Source: Candidatus Poribacteria bacterium (lineage in GTDB: Bacteria; Poribacteria; WGA-4E; PCPOR2b). From it: a stretch of 64,000 nt of DNA. The notes beneath the pieces are model-generated. The model saw nothing but the letters and a program-made list of their open reading frames with translations, searched no databases and was not told the origin of the DNA. Position numbers and translations under genes: made by a program. The DNA is taken from the NCBI GenBank assembly GCA_022822005.1, contig JAJECO010000012.1, positions 1-64,000 of the forward strand, given 5' to 3'. Positions within the stretch are counted from its first letter, which is position 1, and the number at the start of each line of letters is the position of its first letter. Of this stretch, positions 26,790 to 35,765 are shown piece by piece.

Positions 26790-27986
26790 TTAAATTGGTA
26801 TCAGCCATTCTTCTGGCACTTGGAGTCCGAATCCGGGGCCCGACGGCAGGCCTAGCTTGCCATCAACTGGCATTCGTGTTCCCGGCGGGGTCCGATAACA
26901 GCGTCGTCCTGACTCTGAGGGTGCTCCCAAATAACACTCGTCCAACGGGATACCTGGGGCTGAAGCTTGGAAGAGTTCAATCAGGGACGTGTTCGGCATA
27001 GCAGCCGTCCAGTGTTGTCCATAGGGATTATTGGCACCGGTGTGCAGACACATTGGGATGCCGGCTGCATCCGCAAAGTGAGCCAGTTTCATTGCTTCTG
27101 TAAAGCCACCGATCCAGTGGAGGTCTGCCTGCACGAGATCTATTAGGCTTTCCTCGATCGCCCGCATCCCGGGCCAGCGCGTTGCCCAATGCTCTCCGGT
27201 GGCAAGGGTCTGCCATGGGACGCGCTGACGTATGGCTTTTAGCCCTTTCCAATCGTGTGGAACTAACATTTCCTCCATCCACCGCATCCGGTAGGGGCGC
27301 AATGCCTCACACATCTGCACGGCGTAATCGGCGTCATAAGCCATCCAGCAATCGAGCATCAGATCTGCTTCGGGCCCGATCAATTCGCGGGTCTTTGCGA
27401 TTAATTCCACTGTGCCATCAATTCCAGCCTGCCCGTCATAGACTCCATAGGGTCGCGCCAGCTTGAACTTTTTGAACCCAAGTTCCAGACTCCAATCCAC
27501 ATCGTTACCGGTCACATACACATCCATTGAACGGCGTGCGGGTCCGCCAGCGAGTCGATAGACCGGCTGATCTAAGGTCTTGCCCCACAAATCCCACAAC
27601 GCCAGATCCACACCAGCCACGGCGCGCGCTGTCAAGCCTTCATTTCCAAAAGCGAGCGTGCCTCGCCACATCAAATCATTGCAAAGGTCAATCGCGCCCA
27701 CTTCCTGCCCGATAACTAAGGGCGCAAGACATTCATTGATGAGTATAGTCGCTACGTGCCCTGTATCGGCGAGTCCCAATCCCCAAGTTCCGTCATCAGC
27801 GATGATCTTAACCCATACCAATCCACCCGGAGACCGTCGATGAACCGGCTGGTCAAATCTGTCCAAGGGGTTTGCTTCCACAAATGTATGCCCCCAGGGC
27901 GGACGGCGGGCTGGCGTTCCCGCTTCGCTCGGCGGTGGTGGTTGTAGTTCGCACACCTGTATATCGACTATCTTATTCGCAGCCAT
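26790..27986 (-). CDS. L-rhamnonate-dehydratase-like enolase-superfamily enzyme
   Basis: A 398-residue enolase-superfamily acid-sugar dehydratase. Mg ligands D212 (LMLDCWM), E238 (WMEEM) and E265 (TGEH), general-base Lys in FKKFKLAR, and H315 (LHTGANNPYG) at the place of the catalytic histidine of L-rhamnonate dehydratase. The stretches VDLALWDLWGK, LDCWMAYD and PGFGL track E. coli RhmD closely, so dehydration of a six- or five-carbon aldonic acid is likely; L-rhamnonate itself is only a guess. No rhamnose transporter, dehydrogenase or aldolase partner is next to it, apart from the Gfo/Idh/MocA gene it converges with. Confidence 0.82.
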   Translation of the reverse strand: MAANKIVDIQVCELQPPPPSEAGTPARRPPWGHTFVEANPLDRFDQPVHRRSPGGLVWVKIIADDGTWGLGLADTGHVATILINECLAPLVIGQEVGAIDLCNDLMWRGTLAFGNEGLTARAVAGVDLALWDLWGKTLDQPVYRLAGGPARRSMDVYVTGNDVDWSLELGFKKFKLARPYGVYDGQAGIDGTVELIAKTRELIGPEADLMLDCWMAYDADYAVQMCEALRPYRMRWMEEMLVPHDWKGLKAIRQRVPWQTLATGEHWATRWPGMRAIEESLIDLVQADLHWIGGFTEAMKLAHFADAAGIPMCLHTGANNPYGQHWTAAMPNTSLIELFQASAPGIPLDECYLGAPSESGRRCYRTPPGTRMPVDGKLGLPSGPGFGLQVPEEWLIPI

Positions 27987-28010
27987 TCAAATATCCCTCG
28001 CGTAAACGTT

Positions 28011-28043
28011 AGAAACCGAGTTTTTGTCAAAAACTCGGTTTCT
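28011..28043. terminator. Perfect 15-bp hairpin between two minus-strand genes
   Basis: AGAAACCGAGTTTTT and its exact complement flank a GTC loop. On the plus strand four T residues follow. It lies after the stop of the P1-nuclease-like gene on the minus strand, where it could end transcription, although the T-run is on the other side. A half-copy (ggaaccgagttttttt) occurs near 32738, so it may be a dispersed palindrome. Confidence 0.55.
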
Positions 28044-28063
28044 TTTAACACGAACTACTCTAA

Positions 28064-28966
28064 TTATTGCGTTGTTTCCCCATCGTCTTTTGCGCGATCC
28101 AACCACCCCTCCAGTTTAATTTTACTAGACAACTCCCAAGCTGTCAGATAGAGCACAGCCGTAAAATGCGTGGCTTCACGCGCACGCTCGGTTGCAAAAT
28201 CGACGACTTCCGGGACGCGTTCCCAATCTTTGTCTCCATAAGATGGCAGTTTATCTCCCAGCTCATAGACCCGTTTGAGAAGGGAATGCCCCGCGTGGAA
28301 CTCCTCCACAATACCCGGCATCAGATCGTCGAGCGGTTGGATCTCTTGATCTTTTGCCAGAGCCGACGGATCCAGTTCTAGATACTCGATAAGTGCGTCC
28401 GTTTTCTCGTGAATTCCTTTATGTAAAACCGAGCCATCCGCTTGTTTCCATCCGTCGAAATGAATTGTCAGGTGCAGCGGTTGACACATATCTTGTGCAT
28501 AGTGGGCAATGAATCCGGCATAGACGAGGCATTTACTTTGAATAAAGGAATTGTTGGGCCATTTTCGGTGTTCGGCAAGCGCCACAGCGAGGCGCTCTGT
28601 CCATTCAGCTACGGCGTAGGGCACAAATCCCACCTTGTCGGGCTTAATCCCTAACTCGGTGCACAACTGGGTGAACTCATATCGGTTTTTTGGCAGAGGC
28701 TTACCTTCCAAGAGCTCTATATCGAGGTAATGCTCCGGATGTTCTGCGTTGCTAACGTGAGGAGCACCACGATTCTTTGATATGTCCGGATCATACGAAC
28801 AATGGGCAATCATTCGTTCCCCATCACGGAAAAACGCTGGCACTTCATCGGGCAATGCTTGAATTGCTGCCCGTGTTAGGATGTTGTGTCCGCCTGACCA
28901 CCACCCCCACGCCGTGCCTCCGACGACAGATAAAATTACACATACAACAAACAAGAAACGTTTCAT
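28064..28966 (-). CDS. Secreted S1/P1-nuclease-like (zinc-dependent phospholipase C fold) protein
   Basis: A 300-residue exported protein with signal peptide MKRFLFVVCVILSVVGGTAWG and the mature protein starting at or near a Trp (GWWSGGHNILTRAA). S1/P1 nucleases and phospholipase C use their N-terminal Trp to bind zinc. Further His/Asp ligands appear in AHCSYDPD, AHYAQDMCQPLHL and HEKTDALIEY. The HYxxDxxQPLH pattern is the hallmark of the fold. It would hydrolyse phosphodiesters in the periplasm or outside. I start at the ATG at 28964-28966 because the signal peptide begins there; an in-frame ATG 69 bases earlier is less likely. Confidence 0.78.
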   Translation of the reverse strand: MKRFLFVVCVILSVVGGTAWGWWSGGHNILTRAAIQALPDEVPAFFRDGERMIAHCSYDPDISKNRGAPHVSNAEHPEHYLDIELLEGKPLPKNRYEFTQLCTELGIKPDKVGFVPYAVAEWTERLAVALAEHRKWPNNSFIQSKCLVYAGFIAHYAQDMCQPLHLTIHFDGWKQADGSVLHKGIHEKTDALIEYLELDPSALAKDQEIQPLDDLMPGIVEEFHAGHSLLKRVYELGDKLPSYGDKDWERVPEVVDFATERAREATHFTAVLYLTAWELSSKIKLEGWLDRAKDDGETTQ

Positions 28967-29123
28967 TTTTGGGCTTGACTCCTTATTAGATATGGAATAT
29001 GCTACACAAAATTTGACATTGAAGATATTAAACATTTCTACACGATTTTACCGGCATTATAGCACTGATTGGCAATTTGGGCAATAACAATTCTGTTGAG
29101 ACTTGAGTTTCAATGAGGGAATT

Positions 29124-30131
29124 ATGGCAAGCGAAGAAAAGCAGAGTGTACGTTGGGGGATTTTGAGCACGGCGAAAATCGCGACGAAGGTTGCGCGGGC
29201 AATCAACTTGGCGGACGGTGCCGAATTGACGGCAATTGCTAGCCGAACGGAAGAACGCGCCAAAAATTGGGCGTCTGAGCATAACGTCGGGACAGCCTAC
29301 GGAAACTATGAGGCCCTCCTCGAAGATCCGGAAATTGATGCTATCTACAACCCGTTGCCGCCCTCAATGCACGCGGAATGGACCATCAAAGCGGCGGAGC
29401 AGGGAAAGCATGTGCTGTGCGAAAAACCGTTAGAAGCAAATATAGAGAAATCGATAGCCATGACGGATGCATGTCAACAGCACAATGTGCAACTGATGGA
29501 TGGTGTTATGTGGGTGCATCACGAGCGTACCGCTCGAATGAAGGAGGTCATTGAGGGTGGGGCTTTAGGACGGCTGCGTCGCGTGACGGCGGCATTCACC
29601 ATCGGCTGGGACACGATCCCAGAGGATAATATCCGAGTGAAAGAGGAACTCGCTGGCGGTTGCCTCGGAGATCTCGGTTACTATTGCGTCCGTTGTATTC
29701 TCTGGGCATTTGACGATTTGCCAACGCAGGTCTTTGCGACCGCGCGCTATTATCGTGGGGTAGAACTCAACTTATCAGGCACGCTCTGGTTTGAAGACGA
29801 GCGGATAGCCTCATTCGATTGCGCTTATGATACCGCGAGCCGAAGATGGTTTGAGGTTGCAGGCACCCAAGCCTCTATAGTGTGTGATGATTTTGTAATA
29901 CCGCGGCAGGAGGACTCAAGCCGTTTCTGGATACACGGAGCACATGGACGGAACGAAGAACATAAAGGTGGAGGCTGTATCCAAGAGGTGCGGATGGTTG
30001 AACGGTTTTCGGACATTGTTCGGACTGGACAGCTTGAGCCACGCTGGCCAACTGAGGCGATCAATACAATGCGTGTCTGCGACGCATTGAATGAGTCTGC
30101 GCGGCTCGCACAGGTTGTCCAGATCGGTTAG
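29124..30131 (+). CDS. Gfo/Idh/MocA family oxidoreductase
   Basis: A 335-residue oxidoreductase. The Rossmann loop is GILSTAKIATKVARAI, the variant found in dimeric dihydrodiol/glucose-fructose oxidoreductase relatives, with EKP in LCEKPLEANI. The pocket segment GGCLGDLGYYCVRCILWAF is typical of that branch (D-xylose/dihydrodiol type). I use the ATG at 29124 after GAGGGA; the TTG at 29103 is less plausible. It stands between a divergent P1-nuclease-like gene and a convergent SDR gene. Substrate not known. Confidence 0.87.
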   Translation: MASEEKQSVRWGILSTAKIATKVARAINLADGAELTAIASRTEERAKNWASEHNVGTAYGNYEALLEDPEIDAIYNPLPPSMHAEWTIKAAEQGKHVLCEKPLEANIEKSIAMTDACQQHNVQLMDGVMWVHHERTARMKEVIEGGALGRLRRVTAAFTIGWDTIPEDNIRVKEELAGGCLGDLGYYCVRCILWAFDDLPTQVFATARYYRGVELNLSGTLWFEDERIASFDCAYDTASRRWFEVAGTQASIVCDDFVIPRQEDSSRFWIHGAHGRNEEHKGGGCIQEVRMVERFSDIVRTGQLEPRWPTEAINTMRVCDALNESARLAQVVQIG

Positions 30132-30144
30132 CAGGCAGGATTCG

Positions 30145-30945
30145 CTATCCCATCGCCACGCCGCCATCAACATTGATGGTCTGTCCGGTGATATTTCGAG
30201 CCTCCTCCGACGACAGGAAGACGACGAGGTTGCCGATATCCTCCGGTGTCTGCTCCCGTTGAAGGGGTGTGTTCTGTTTGACCCAATGCTCGAACAAGGC
30301 GCGCGGTTCAAGGTCTGCGTAGGTTGGGTCGTTCTCGGCTATTAACGGCGCAAGCCTGTGCCAGAATCCGGTCCAGAGCATCCCCGGACAGATTCCATTG
30401 ACATTAACATTATGGGGTCCAAGATCTTTTGCTACCAATCGCGTCAGGTTTAGCAGGGCGTTTTTGGCGGCAGCGTAAGCCGGCGCAATCTGCGGATCTC
30501 GCTTCGCTGCAATTGATGAGATATTAATAATCTTTCCGAATTTCCGCTCGATCATGTGCGAGGCAACGGCTTTACAGAGAAAGAAGGGACCTTTGACGTG
30601 GATAGCTAAGTTATCGTCCCAGTCTGCCTCGGTCTGATTGGTGAACGGCAGTCCAAGATTTTCCCCGAAATGCCCGGCGTTGTTGACCAGGATGTCCACC
30701 TGCCCGAACGTCTTAAGCGTTTCATCCACTAAGGCGATACACTCCGCTTCCTTCGTTACATCTGATTCGATTGCCAGCCCGCGCTGACCGGTCTCTTCAA
30801 CCTTTTCGACGCAACTTTGTGCAGCCTCAACATTCACGTCCGATACGACGATATTTGCACCTTCCCTTGCGAGGCATAGGCTAATACCGGTTCCCATCCC
30901 ACCACCGCCACCGGTGACAATAGCAACTCGATCTTTCAAACGCAT
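30145..30945 (-). CDS. Short-chain dehydrogenase/reductase
   Basis: A 266-residue classical SDR. NAD(P)-binding TGGGGGMGTG (11-20), NNAG (88-91), catalytic S143/S144 (NISSIAA), Y157 and K161 (APAYAAAKNA). An aspartate at the end of strand two (VVSDVNVE) favours NAD over NADP. The C-terminal INVDGG is typical. The start at 30945 has AAGGAG; upstream in-frame ATG at 31053 would overlap the PhyH gene. It follows the PhyH gene on the same strand by 44 bases, suggesting a shared oxidative pathway. Substrate not readable. Confidence 0.9.
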   Translation of the reverse strand: MRLKDRVAIVTGGGGGMGTGISLCLAREGANIVVSDVNVEAAQSCVEKVEETGQRGLAIESDVTKEAECIALVDETLKTFGQVDILVNNAGHFGENLGLPFTNQTEADWDDNLAIHVKGPFFLCKAVASHMIERKFGKIINISSIAAKRDPQIAPAYAAAKNALLNLTRLVAKDLGPHNVNVNGICPGMLWTGFWHRLAPLIAENDPTYADLEPRALFEHWVKQNTPLQREQTPEDIGNLVVFLSSEEARNITGQTINVDGGVAMG

Positions 30946-30989
30946 AGAAATCTCCTTTTGCAGTGTTAGATTGTGTCTTTCCTCACGCT

Positions 30990-31778
30990 TCACGCATCTT
31001 TTACCCGCTGCCATTTCAACACCTTTTGGGCGTGAGGGGGTAGGCTTTCCCAAAGGTCTCTTGGGAAATGTTTGTCGGTGTACTCATGCAGCCAACCACT
31101 GAACAACCATGGGACGCTAAATGCCATGCACAGTTCGTCGCGCGGGTGGTCTGATCTATTTGGTGTGCCGCGATGGAAATTGCGTGGATCTTGTACCCAG
31201 AGGGACCCCTTCTTCAGATTGAGGCGGACTGGATGGTAGTTACCGCGACGATTGAGTCCCTCGCCAAAAACGTCGTTCAAGTTGGTGGGTAAACCTTCCT
31301 CGCCTACATACTGCGTCCCCGGAATTACTTCAAAACTCCCATTTTCCTCGTTTGTGTCAACAAGCGGAAACTTGACGCCGACGGAGAAGGCCGGTGTCTT
31401 GATTCCCGGGAACAGAGAGGCTTTGCCGTCCCGGTGCCATCTCTGGTAATCTGTTCCCGGTAGCGGTATGTTGGAATCGAAATGCGTCCATACGTAATCC
31501 GGTCCTAACACACGCTCAAGAAACGCAACGAGGGCGGGATGGTCGAATATCTCTACATCTACGAAGGGGCGCTCGAATGGCACACGCACGTTATAACGAT
31601 GGTAGCCGCGTGGAGGATACTTTCCCTGCCGCTCAATATCGCGGTCTCGAATCGGTATCCACGCCTCAAGGATGCGGTCAACTGTTTGTGTCGGTATCAG
31701 ATCCTCGAAGACGACGAATCCGTTAATCCTCCACTCCTCCATCATCTGATCGATGTCATATTTCGTATCCATGCTCAT
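30990..31778 (-). CDS. Phytanoyl-CoA dioxygenase (PhyH) family enzyme
   Basis: A 262-residue Fe(II)/2-oxoglutarate dioxygenase with double-stranded beta-helix. The iron triad is H115, D117 (WHRDGKA) and H202 (NFHRGTPNRS); R208 is placed to hold 2-oxoglutarate. The start with GAGAGG is the ATG at 31778. PhyH-family enzymes hydroxylate many small molecules, and sponge-associated candidate phyla carry many copies of unknown substrate. It lies in a minus-strand run with the SDR gene downstream and the DsbA-like gene upstream. Confidence 0.85.
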   Translation of the reverse strand: MSMDTKYDIDQMMEEWRINGFVVFEDLIPTQTVDRILEAWIPIRDRDIERQGKYPPRGYHRYNVRVPFERPFVDVEIFDHPALVAFLERVLGPDYVWTHFDSNIPLPGTDYQRWHRDGKASLFPGIKTPAFSVGVKFPLVDTNEENGSFEVIPGTQYVGEEGLPTNLNDVFGEGLNRRGNYHPVRLNLKKGSLWVQDPRNFHRGTPNRSDHPRDELCMAFSVPWLFSGWLHEYTDKHFPRDLWESLPPHAQKVLKWQRVKDA

Positions 31779-31808
31779 TTTCACACCTCTCAAGGCATTC
31801 GGATGTAT

Positions 31809-32426
31809 TTAGCTTGCTTCGTCCTCTTCCAACCCCAGCTCAAATGCTTGTTTGAGCACCGAATAGGGTTGTGCACCGACAACCATATATTTCCCGATTA
31901 TAAATGTTGGGACACCGGTTATACCGTATCCTCTTGCTTCTTGTATCTGGGAATCGACGTGGGTTTTCATCGTGCGCTCGGAAAGACATTTAGCCGCTGC
32001 TTCTCTGGTGAGCCCGGCTTCTTCCGCAACATCGAAAAGCACGGTTTCCTCCCCCATATCCTGTATTTGCTGGAAGTAGGAGTCAAAAAGTGCGCCTCGA
32101 AATGCTTCGCCCTTTCCAGATTGCTCGGCGAATTCGCCTAACTCCAGTGCAAGTCGGGAATTAGAATAGATAACGTGGTCGCCGAGTTGCAGATCTGCCG
32201 CTGCCGCCAGTTGTTGAGCGTTTTCGGAAATCCGTTTGAGATTCGGATTGTCTTGGTAAAACATTGATGGTGGGATGCCACCCGCTGGCGCGTCCGGGTG
32301 TAGTTCAAAGCTTTTCCAGACAATCGGCGGATCGTACTCCTGTTGCAGTTGCTGCACTCGCGCCGCACCGATGTAGCAGTATGGACAAACGTAGTCAGAA
32401 TAGACCGTTACGTTGATTGTTTTCAT
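31809..32426 (-). CDS. DsbA/FrnE-family thiol oxidoreductase
   Basis: A 205-residue cytoplasmic DsbA-like protein of the FrnE/2-hydroxychromene-2-carboxylate-isomerase group. The thioredoxin-fold active site CPYC (14-17) is near the N-terminus, and the cis-proline loop is GVPTF. No signal peptide, so it acts inside the cell. The helical insert runs from about 60 to 140. FrnE relatives catalyse disulfide exchange and are linked with oxidative stress. It heads a minus-strand run with PhyH and SDR genes. Confidence 0.87.
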   Translation of the reverse strand: MKTINVTVYSDYVCPYCYIGAARVQQLQQEYDPPIVWKSFELHPDAPAGGIPPSMFYQDNPNLKRISENAQQLAAAADLQLGDHVIYSNSRLALELGEFAEQSGKGEAFRGALFDSYFQQIQDMGEETVLFDVAEEAGLTREAAAKCLSERTMKTHVDSQIQEARGYGITGVPTFIIGKYMVVGAQPYSVLKQAFELGLEEDEAS

Positions 32427-32867
32427 AAAAAATATTATACCATCAATAGCGAAATAATTCGACGAATATCTGGGAGGCAGAGGGTTGCAGATGAGAAATC
32501 TTTTCGGTTGGATACCGAGCGGAAGGCTTTGCGGATAGGGTCATTTAGTTTTTCTGTAGGTGCTTGCATCCCGATTTATCGGGGAGAGATTTCCCAATCC
32601 CGACACGTCGCTCTATGAGCGCCTTCCCGACTCCGACTTTTCAAACAAAACGGGTAAAAAGCCTAAAACTGAATAGCCCTACTTTGCGGATTTCTAGCGT
32701 TGACAGCGGTTGGCTGAGAAGCATATAATAAACCCGGAACCGAGTTTTTTTGTCGATTAAACGGATACATGCGAAGATATTTAACGCTGTATGGGCGGGT
32801 GTCCTATCACCCAGTGAATCTAGCCGCTCTTGTCCAAATGTTTTTCACACATCACACGGGTTTATCT
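32427..32867. other. Gap between the DsbA-like gene and the methyltransferase
   Basis: This 441-base stretch contains a CCCGAT-TT-ATCGGG hairpin (32570-32583) related to the cluster near 2.2 kb, and a half-copy (ggaaccgagttttttt, about 32737-32753) of the perfect hairpin near 28.0 kb. I see no RNA gene or supported small coding frame. An in-frame ATG at 32769 could extend the methyltransferase into it. Confidence 0.5.
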
Positions 32868-34112
32868 ATGAAAACTAACCATAAGATTCTTTTTCAAGAT
32901 GCGAGAGATTTGAAGGAAATCCCTTCAGAGAGTGTTGATCTAGTAGTTACCTCTCCGCCCTATCCCATGATCGACATGTGGGATGATATGTTTGGTAGCC
33001 AAAACCTAGAAATTCAGAAGGCGTTGGCGCGTGGCGATGGTAGACAGGCTTATGAGTTGATGCACCAGATTCTCGATTCTGTATGGGTTGAACTGTTTAG
33101 GGTTCTGAAGGATGATCGATTTGCGTGCATCAATATCGGTGATGCTACGAGGAAGATAAAAAATGATTTTTGTTTGTATCCCAATCATGCGCGAATTCTG
33201 AACTCTCTCTTAGATATCGGATTTTCAGTGCTGCCTGATATTCTCTGGCGAAAACAGACTAATGCTCCCAATAAATTTATGGGGTCAGGTATGCTGCCTG
33301 CCGGTGCTTATGTAACTTTAGAACACGAGTACGTTTTGATAGTGAGGAAAGGCTCCAAGAGAGAATTTAAAACAGAAGACGAAAAAAAGAACAGGCGTGA
33401 AAGTGCCCTGTTTTGGGAGGAGAGGAATATTTGGTATTCGGATATTTGGACGGATGTTAAAGGAACAGAACAGAGTCTTTCTAATGGAGCCTCGCGATTG
33501 CGGAGTGCAGCATTTCCTTTCGATCTGGCCTATCGACTGATCAATATGTACTCTGTAAAAGGGGATATGGTGCTCGATCCGTTTTTAGGAACAGGAACCA
33601 CGATTGCAGCTGCGATGACATCGGGACGTAATAGTATCGGTGTTGAGATTGATGAAAGTTTTCAAGGGGCAATTTGCCCGATCGTACATCATATCGTCGA
33701 TTTTTCAAATGACTATTTGCACGACAGATTGCAAAGACATTTTGAGTTCGTCCAAAATCGAATCGAAGCATCGCGGCCTTTGAAATATACAAACATACAT
33801 TATGGCTGTCCCGTTATGACAGGTCAAGAGCAGTTTATTTTGTTGAATGATTTAACAGGAATTCGCACATGCCAGGAGAATATCTATGAAGTAATGTATT
33901 CCGCGAAACCGCAGGATAGCATTTATAACATGGAATTGGATTTTGAGCACACTCCAGAATCTTTAGTCCAAAATAAAGCTGAGGATCACAAAAAGCATCT
34001 TCAACTCGACACGATAGAAAAGTATGACCATGAGCATACCAAATTTAAAGAATTAAGTCTACAGTCTGCAGCGAAGAGTAGAGGAATGAGTGATTCTTCC
34101 ATTTCTCTCTAA
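32868..34112 (+). CDS. DNA methyltransferase (beta-class, TSPPY type)
   Basis: A 414-residue N4-cytosine/N6-adenine DNA methyltransferase of circularly permuted beta order: the catalytic motif IV TSPPYPM comes near the N-terminus, and the cofactor motif I region DPFLGTGTT about 230 residues later. TSPPY often marks N4-cytosine enzymes; DPPY marks adenine. A C-terminal extension of about 130 residues is hydrophilic and unfamiliar. No restriction nuclease or specificity gene is adjacent, so it looks like an orphan. The gene is richer in A/T than its neighbours and is flanked by palindromes, which hints at transfer. The start is uncertain. Confidence 0.8.
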   Translation: MKTNHKILFQDARDLKEIPSESVDLVVTSPPYPMIDMWDDMFGSQNLEIQKALARGDGRQAYELMHQILDSVWVELFRVLKDDRFACINIGDATRKIKNDFCLYPNHARILNSLLDIGFSVLPDILWRKQTNAPNKFMGSGMLPAGAYVTLEHEYVLIVRKGSKREFKTEDEKKNRRESALFWEERNIWYSDIWTDVKGTEQSLSNGASRLRSAAFPFDLAYRLINMYSVKGDMVLDPFLGTGTTIAAAMTSGRNSIGVEIDESFQGAICPIVHHIVDFSNDYLHDRLQRHFEFVQNRIEASRPLKYTNIHYGCPVMTGQEQFILLNDLTGIRTCQENIYEVMYSAKPQDSIYNMELDFEHTPESLVQNKAEDHKKHLQLDTIEKYDHEHTKFKELSLQSAAKSRGMSDSSISL

Positions 34113-34260
34113 AGATTTTTGTAAATATATGGAATAGTTCATGAGTGGATTTGATCGCAAACTATCCCAATTTGTCTGGCGGTGTGTATGTTCATCCATA
34201 CAGGGCGTGATATTCTATATGCGCCGCGTTTTGCAGCCTAACCGGATTCATCGAGGTTTT

Positions 34261-35649
34261 ATGTTCCGCATTTTACTCCTCTGTTGCCTATTGATCGTGG
34301 CTCCTCAAATGGGGAGTGCACAATCGAGATCAGAGCGCCAAGCGGATGTCTCGATTTCGCGGCGGAACGCCATCGTCAGCGCCATTGAATATGCGAGTCC
34401 TGCGGTCGTTAATATCAGCACAACGCGAACGACAACGCAGATGGTAAATATGTCCCCATTTTTTGACGATCCGTGGGCACCGTTTTTCGACTTTCCCTTC
34501 CAAGTTCCACAACGGCGTACGCTACATGGGCTTGGATCTGGCGTGATTCTTGACCCAAAAGGTTATGTGATTACCAACCAGCACGTTATCGAGGGAGCAG
34601 ACTCAACAACGGTTCTCCTTTCAGATGGACGTGAAGCCAGCGCCGAAATTGTTGGAGAGGATTTCCTCACAGATCTCGCCGTCTTAAAAATTGAGATGCC
34701 GGAACTGAAGGCGATTGAGTTAGGCAGCGCTGAAGATTTGATGATCGGGGAGTGGGCGATTGCTATCGGACATCCTTTTGCAACTATGGTCGAGGATGCA
34801 AGCCCTACTGTCACTGTCGGTGTGGTGAGTGCAACGGGGCGCTCCCTGAAGACGGAGGACCGACTATATCGTGATCTCATCCAAACAGATGCGTCCATTA
34901 ATCCGGGCAACAGTGGTGGGGGACTTGTCAACCTCTATGGACAGCTGATTGGTATTAACACAGCGATCTATTCGACGAGCGGTGGCTCACAGGGTATAGG
35001 CTTTGCAGTCCCGGTTAATGTGGTCCAAAAAGTTGTTGATCAGTTGGTTACGTATGGGGCTGTGATCCCACCGGACATTGGGGTTCAACCTCAAGATTTG
35101 ACGCAGGAGTTGGCGGAAGCATTCGATTTGGAGGAGGGCATCGGTGTGTTGATCGCGGGGATAAAGAAGGGAAGTCCTGCGGAAGCAGCGGGCTTCGAGC
35201 GTCGCGATGTCATTGAGACGATAGACCAGAAACCGATATCCGATTCGGAGACTTTTTGGGCGATTACCCGTCTCCTCCGTGAAGGTCAATCAGCAACCTT
35301 CCGAGTGCTTCGCGATGGGAAACGCAGAAACCTGCGCCTAACAATTCAAGAACTCGAATGGAGTTATACTGTACCCGGGTGGAGTATCACAATTGAGCAG
35401 TTAAATCGATGGCAGACAGGGGAATACATTCAGCGCGGTGCCCTTGTTACGAAGGTCCAGTCGAGAGGTATATTGGCGCAACGCGGATTGAAACGTGGGG
35501 ATCTCATTTACCGTATTAACAACCTCAAGGTTAATTCGCTCGAGGATTTCAAACGTATCGTAAACCAGTTACAGCCCCCTCAACGACTTAGTCTTTACTT
35601 TGAGCGGGACGGTAAGAAGTGGGAGTTATCCGATTTAGTCATTCGTTGA
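34261..35649 (+). CDS. degP: HtrA/DegP-family periplasmic serine protease
   Basis: A 462-residue exported S1C protease. Signal peptide MFRILLLCCLLIVAPQMGSAQS; the ATG at 34261 follows GAGG, while upstream ATGs at 34141 and 34219 would add an odd pre-sequence. Catalytic triad: H108 (TNQHVIEG), D138 (DFLTDLAVL), S218 (NPGNSGGG). Two PDZ-like domains follow: one clear (GVLIAGIKKGSPAEAAGF) and one weaker (LVTKVQSRGILAQRGLKRGD). It degrades or refolds damaged envelope proteins, commonly under stress. It precedes a TPR protein and a membrane protein on the same strand. Confidence 0.92.
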   Translation: MFRILLLCCLLIVAPQMGSAQSRSERQADVSISRRNAIVSAIEYASPAVVNISTTRTTTQMVNMSPFFDDPWAPFFDFPFQVPQRRTLHGLGSGVILDPKGYVITNQHVIEGADSTTVLLSDGREASAEIVGEDFLTDLAVLKIEMPELKAIELGSAEDLMIGEWAIAIGHPFATMVEDASPTVTVGVVSATGRSLKTEDRLYRDLIQTDASINPGNSGGGLVNLYGQLIGINTAIYSTSGGSQGIGFAVPVNVVQKVVDQLVTYGAVIPPDIGVQPQDLTQELAEAFDLEEGIGVLIAGIKKGSPAEAAGFERRDVIETIDQKPISDSETFWAITRLLREGQSATFRVLRDGKRRNLRLTIQELEWSYTVPGWSITIEQLNRWQTGEYIQRGALVTKVQSRGILAQRGLKRGDLIYRINNLKVNSLEDFKRIVNQLQPPQRLSLYFERDGKKWELSDLVIR

Positions 35650-35765
35650 AAATGGATGAATCGCAACTTCAGTTGTTTCAAGGTGTTTATAATTATGATT
35701 ATATCAAGCAGAACTGGTTTGAATGTATCGTTGCCATAATTTTTCAAGACAAGAGGTGAGGAAAA

